From: Phoronis australis
Taxonomy: Eukaryota > Phoronida > Phoronidae
DNA length: 46,229 nt
NCBI GenBank assembly: GCA_002633005.1
Contig: NMRA01001010.1
Coordinates: 7,294 to 53,522, forward strand
Reading direction: 5' to 3'
This document shows, one piece after another, positions 42,595-46,229 of this stretch (the stretch's first letter is position 1; the number at the start of each line of letters is the position of its first letter). The position numbers were made by a program, and so were the translations under genes. The notes under the pieces are model-generated. The model was not told the DNA's origin. It did not search any database and worked only from the letters and a program-made list of their open reading frames with translations.

Positions 42595-43147
42595 CAGTCC
42601 ACGCAATGTGGGCACGGCTCCTTCTTTGAGAAGTCTACGTCTGAAAAGTATTTTTCGAATTGACTCAATAAAATACTATTTAAAGCCTTCGTAGATTTGG
42701 TAAACTGACTTTTAGTATTGTCAAAACACACATTGCTTTCATTTTTAACCAAATTATTTTAAGTTAATTTTTGCCAAAACATCGCACGTCTTCGCGTTTG
42801 TAATTGTTTTAAAAATATCATGTAACTACTTCGTCGTATAACGATCACATTTGCGTACGGTGAAAGAACTATGTTAACAAAAAATGAAATTGGATAAATA
42901 TATGTTATACAACGTACGTGTTCGTACCACTGCATAAGTATGTCGAGGTTTGTGATATGCTAAGCCCGAGTTCAGATATATTTGCAGCCTGCATGACACG
43001 GTAGTTCAAGTTGTATTTTACAGCAGTTACAGGCTTGGGGTGCATATCTGACATTTTCAGTATTTTTGCATGCGCGCACCCAGACAAAAAGTCAGAGAAA
43101 CTGAGGCAAAAGTCCACTAAACATGCGCAAACGCTCAATTTAGAGGA

Positions 43148-43220
43148 GGCAGTGTGGCTTGATAAGTGCCCGCTTTCTTTACTCGAAGTCGTGGGTTCTA
43201 GTCCCACCAGGTCACACTGC
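43148..43220 (+). repeat. tRNA-like segment (Leu/Ser type), copy B
   Basis: Same segment as in copy A but four bases shorter in the D-arm region. The difference lies within the presumed false duplication, so it may be allelic. Confidence 0.5.
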
Positions 43221-43525
43221 AAAACCCTTGAGCCAGGTTTCTAGCTCCTCAGCTCGGTTTTAACGATATACTAAAGGCGAAGGTAACCTTTTTTCATGTC
43301 ATTTTTAGCAAAAAATAGGGTCCGTTGATTATCCCAGACATATTTTTCACTTATTTACAGGTTTTCGTAATTTAATGAATTACTCGTCGCCTACTCCGGA
43401 AGTGACGTTTTGGGAGGCAAGCATTTCGCGCCAATTTCTTTTCATACAGTCTGACTGTGAGAGCAGTCGATTCAGTCATTGTTCTACCTCGGTCGTCGTT
43501 TGCTTTTGTTTACGAGTCAGTCAAC

Positions 43526-43636
43526 ATGCCACGCTGTTGCTGCCTACCGAGATGTACTCATTATCGTCTCACGTACAGAGGAAGAACTGTCCCACTTGCC
43601 CGAGTGTCCCGCGACACACTCCCGATGGTGACTTGA
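43526..43636 (+). pseudogene. Mirror THAP start in the left inverted end
   Basis: ATG at 43526 opens Met-Pro-Arg-Cys-Cys-Cys-Leu-Pro-Arg-Cys-Thr-His-Tyr, the same N-terminus as the right-hand gene, because the inverted repeat includes it. After about 15 codons the similarity ends and the frame stops at a TGA. The same feature occurs in copy A at about 41905-42016. Confidence 0.7.
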
Positions 43637-43874
43637 GTACCAAAACTGCTTACATCTCGCCGTGCGACTCCCTCGTTACACACGTGGCACCTTCTAAATA
43701 GATCCAATACAAGTCCATAATAAACTTATCAAACTTAGGTTCACTAATCTGTTCACTGGATGACGAACTGTCCTTTTCATTGGGTGTCAAACTGGGCCTG
43801 TATTCACTCCCGCTACTCAACATCGCTGCAGGGCTGCTTACAGGCTAGAGACAACAGCACACGGAGAATCACTG

Positions 43875-44303
43875 CTAGTTCCTGGAATTGCACGCTATGG
43901 GGTACGTTTGGACGCATGGGTGACAGTAGATGAAGTGCCTCCAGTCACTGTTTATAGTGGCTACAGCTCGCGAGGCTTCTCGCTTCAAAAATGCACTTCT
44001 CGGGGGTGGCGATGGGGGACTGCAGGGAATCAAGAGCGACAGTACGGAACCCTTCTTCAGGCGTTGTTTCGCAGGGACCTTCATCAATTCAGCGTACATA
44101 GGCCTATCTCTGTCGTAATCTGACGGCTGAAAATGCTTGCCACTGCTTTGTACGTTGCGTGAACGGGTAGCGCTGGGTTCTTCACACGAACGACCCAGCC
44201 AAGTACGGCGAAGTGTGTCATCCTTCGGAAAGCGATGCAAGGTACCCAAAGCGCGTGTGAGACGATAATGAGTACATCCTGGTACGCAGCAACAGCGTTG
44301 CAT
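43875..44303 (-). pseudogene. THAP-domain gene of the Kolobok element
   Basis: 142 codons. Met-Gln-Arg-Cys-Cys-Cys-Val-Pro-Gly-Cys begins a THAP domain; [11 protein letters not shown] follows, with the invariant Trp. Compared with the copy at 25832, an insertion of about 4 bases after the Trp and a deletion before Gly-Lys-His-Phe remove the Cys of the second ligand pair (Ser-Ser-Gly-Lys-His), so zinc binding is probably lost. A Pro-rich linker follows (Ser-Pro-Pro-Ser-Pro-Pro-Pro). No transposase core follows within this element. Confidence 0.75.
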
Positions 44304-44571
44304 GTTGACTGACTCGTAAACAAAAGCAAACGACGACCGAACTTAACACATCCGAGGTAGAACAATGACTGACTTGACAGCTCTCACAGTCTGACTGTAT
44401 GAAAAGAAATTGGCGCGAAATTCTTGCCTCCCAAAACGTCACTTCCGGAGTAGAGGACAAGAAATTGATTAAATTACGAAAAGCTTTAATTGAGTGAAAA
44501 ATATGTCTGGAATAATCAACAGACCTTATTTTTGCTAAAATGGCATGAAAAAAAGATTGCATTCGCCTTTA

Positions 44572-46229
44572 ATAAAGCATAAAAATATTTCCAGGTGATC
44601 AGTGCAATGGGCCCACATGCGAGGCCTGCGCTCATCTGGTACAACGTGTATCAGACCGCCTGAAATTATTTTTTAAAAACGTGCAATTCACAGAGGTGTC
44701 CTTTTTTGGTCTGCCCGCTTTTTTGTTACCAAAGGGTCCACAAAGTCAAGAATTCGAGCACCCATATTGAAGGCTGGGTGCGCGCATGTTTTGTCAGTGT
44801 TTGAGTTGAAATCTAAATCTAAGTTAATGAGGTTTTCTTTGACTTCGTTGATTAATATCTGTGCAGGAAACTCAAGAGTTTGTGGCTGATGCAAGTTCGG
44901 ACGCTTCAAATGCTCCTTGTGCGTATTTCCTATCATTATTAGGTACAAAATATTCAGAAATTAATCATAAAATTGACAAAAACAGTGTTTACAGTAGTTA
45001 CAGTTTTGCTTTTGGGCTGACGTATATATTACTAATGAAACAAAAATTTTCAAAGAAGCGATAGCTCATTCAATCACAAGGAAAAAATGGAGGCGTTCAG
45101 GACAAGTTCCTGAACTGATGAGCCGGAAATGTGGGTATGGAAATAACCGATGACAACCGGTAATCATACGCTCAGAGAGAAGGGTCAAATACGTTTCAAA
45201 AATCACTTTTGGCAAGAAAGGCGAAAAGAATATAACGAAAGGTTGTCGAAAATAAGATTTTATGTAGTAAGTATTTTCGGATACTGGAACCACATAGGCC
45301 GTTTGAGAGCAGGACTTTAATTGAAAATACTACGGATTGTTGTAAATTCTTTGCTGAAGTAAAGACTTACCTTCACAGAATTGTTCTGTTACTAAATCTG
45401 GTCACCGAAAGCCACATTTATGTTCCGACTGATCTTTAAAAAACACAACTAGCAAACCTTCGGAGAACCTAAATATCAGACACCATGTTTCCCCATACGC
45501 CACACCACGGAAATCTGACTAACCACGTAATGGCCGCCGGCACCTTGTTGCCAAATCTCAGCTCGAGTGTTTTGACATATATGCTGCTAGTACACTGGTC
45601 CATTCACAACAAAATTATCCATAAAATGAAATCTGATGATGGTGCAAAGTCCTTTCGATGAACCAGTGCAGACATAGATTATAGACAACAGATTCGAAAC
45701 TCAGGCATTTTCATACGTGTTGAGCTGAACTCTCCTGACCTTTCTGGTACAGTTTCCGGTTAGTGTATTTTGACGTGAAATACTTGCATCTACTTTACTG
45801 TCCAAAACAAAGAAAAAATATTAATTTCGGCATTGAAACGCTTTTCAAAGTCTTTCAATAGTAGAAGTGTTGGTATTGTGAGTACTTTTGGCAATGTTAC
45901 TGGTAATTAATTACAAAATTCAAACTTCGGTGCCGACTGATTATGTCGTCTGCTTGCCCAATAGCAGTATAGTTATCGGATAGTTTGTGATTTATGGTTC
46001 ACATGGGCCTACTGAGAAAACTACGAAAGCATGTTTGTGCACAAATTCCAACTTAGGAGTACCTGTGAATGCAAAAGATACTTAGCCTATATAACGTTTT
46101 TGGTTTAGAAAAATATTAATTTTGTTCGAATTAAAAAATGCGCCTCTGCAACGATTTGACTAGTTGAACCTTTGCATGTTTATAGTTCAACATTCTCAAG
46201 TGAGCAGTTCTTCTGGGAAGAGTTGAGTG
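44572..46229. other. End of window, nothing recognised
   Basis: A - strand frame at 44948-44688 (86 codons, with Lys-Thr-Cys-Ala-His-Pro-Ala-Phe-Asn-Met-Gly) is open but unlike any family I know. No repeats or splice-supported exons identified. Confidence 0.45.

Larger units (their letters stand above)
42595..44208. repeat. Tandem duplicate, copy B
   Basis: Second copy of the 1.6-kb unit, continuous with the right end of the THAP element to 44568. Copy A lacks that right end. Confidence 0.9.
43275..44568. mobile_element. Kolobok/THAP element with ~300-bp inverted ends
   Basis: Left end AGGCGAAGGTAACC at 43275 after CTAA; right end GCATTCGCCT ends at 44568 and is followed by TTAA. The arms 43275-43572 and 44256-44568 are inverted copies and include CTCCGGAAGTGACGTTTTGG and the first 13 or so codons of a THAP frame on each side. 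Only the right-hand frame continues as a THAP gene. Size and layout match the element at 24753. Confidence 0.85.

Noticed and set aside
44688-44948. 86-codon - strand frame near the window end
   Set aside because: Open and fairly protein-like, but no family, start context or splice evidence supports calling a gene.

Overview
The window is eukaryotic, and I infer a metazoan: phase-consistent exons of 60-300 bp separated by AT-rich introns of roughly 0.5-4 kb, GT-AG splice sites, and long interspersed transposon debris (a CR1/jockey-like LINE, a Ty1/copia element, Kolobok/THAP DNA transposons, short palindromic elements). The repeat mix and intron sizes suit a marine invertebrate, possibly an invertebrate deuterostome such as amphioxus or an acorn worm, but nothing in the sequence fixes the species. 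No bacterial operons, rRNA genes or CRISPR arrays are present.

Region 1 (about 1-27,690, + strand) holds one host gene. I assembled fourteen exons by hand from 2245 to 27690. Every exon-exon phase agrees, giving 843 residues of open frame. The 5' end is incomplete or uncertain; a weak first-exon candidate ends at 202. The product looks like a type I membrane glycoprotein: a Cys-rich N-terminal part, a large helical ectodomain with three similar Cys-bracketed modules and four N-glycosylation sequons, one transmembrane helix near the C-terminus and a 27-residue tail with an NPTY motif. I do not recognise the family. Its introns contain a degenerate dispersed repeat (tandem with a 161-bp period at 4470-4790) carrying copies of a motif close to the CTCF consensus, a 162-bp MITE, a fold-back element, an antisense LINE (18945-22450) and a Kolobok/THAP element with an assembly gap (24753-26097).

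Region 2 (27,690-36,500) is mostly non-genic. It holds more of the dispersed repeat, a 166-bp near-palindrome, a G11/C12 hairpin, and a nested block in which LINE remains (30692-32225) are interrupted by a THAP-coding Kolobok-like fragment and abut a decayed copia element (32226-34335), both retroelements on the - strand.

Region 3 (36,500-44,570) is dominated by Kolobok-type DNA transposons on the - strand: a multi-exon transposase relic (40500 down to about 37144) with apparent loss of a catalytic Asp, a frameshift and a decayed splice acceptor, then a 1.3-kb THAP element whose ~300-bp inverted ends each start a THAP reading frame. A 1.6-kb stretch is present twice in tandem, joined by a single N, and looks like an assembly artefact. 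The last 1.6 kb holds nothing I recognise.
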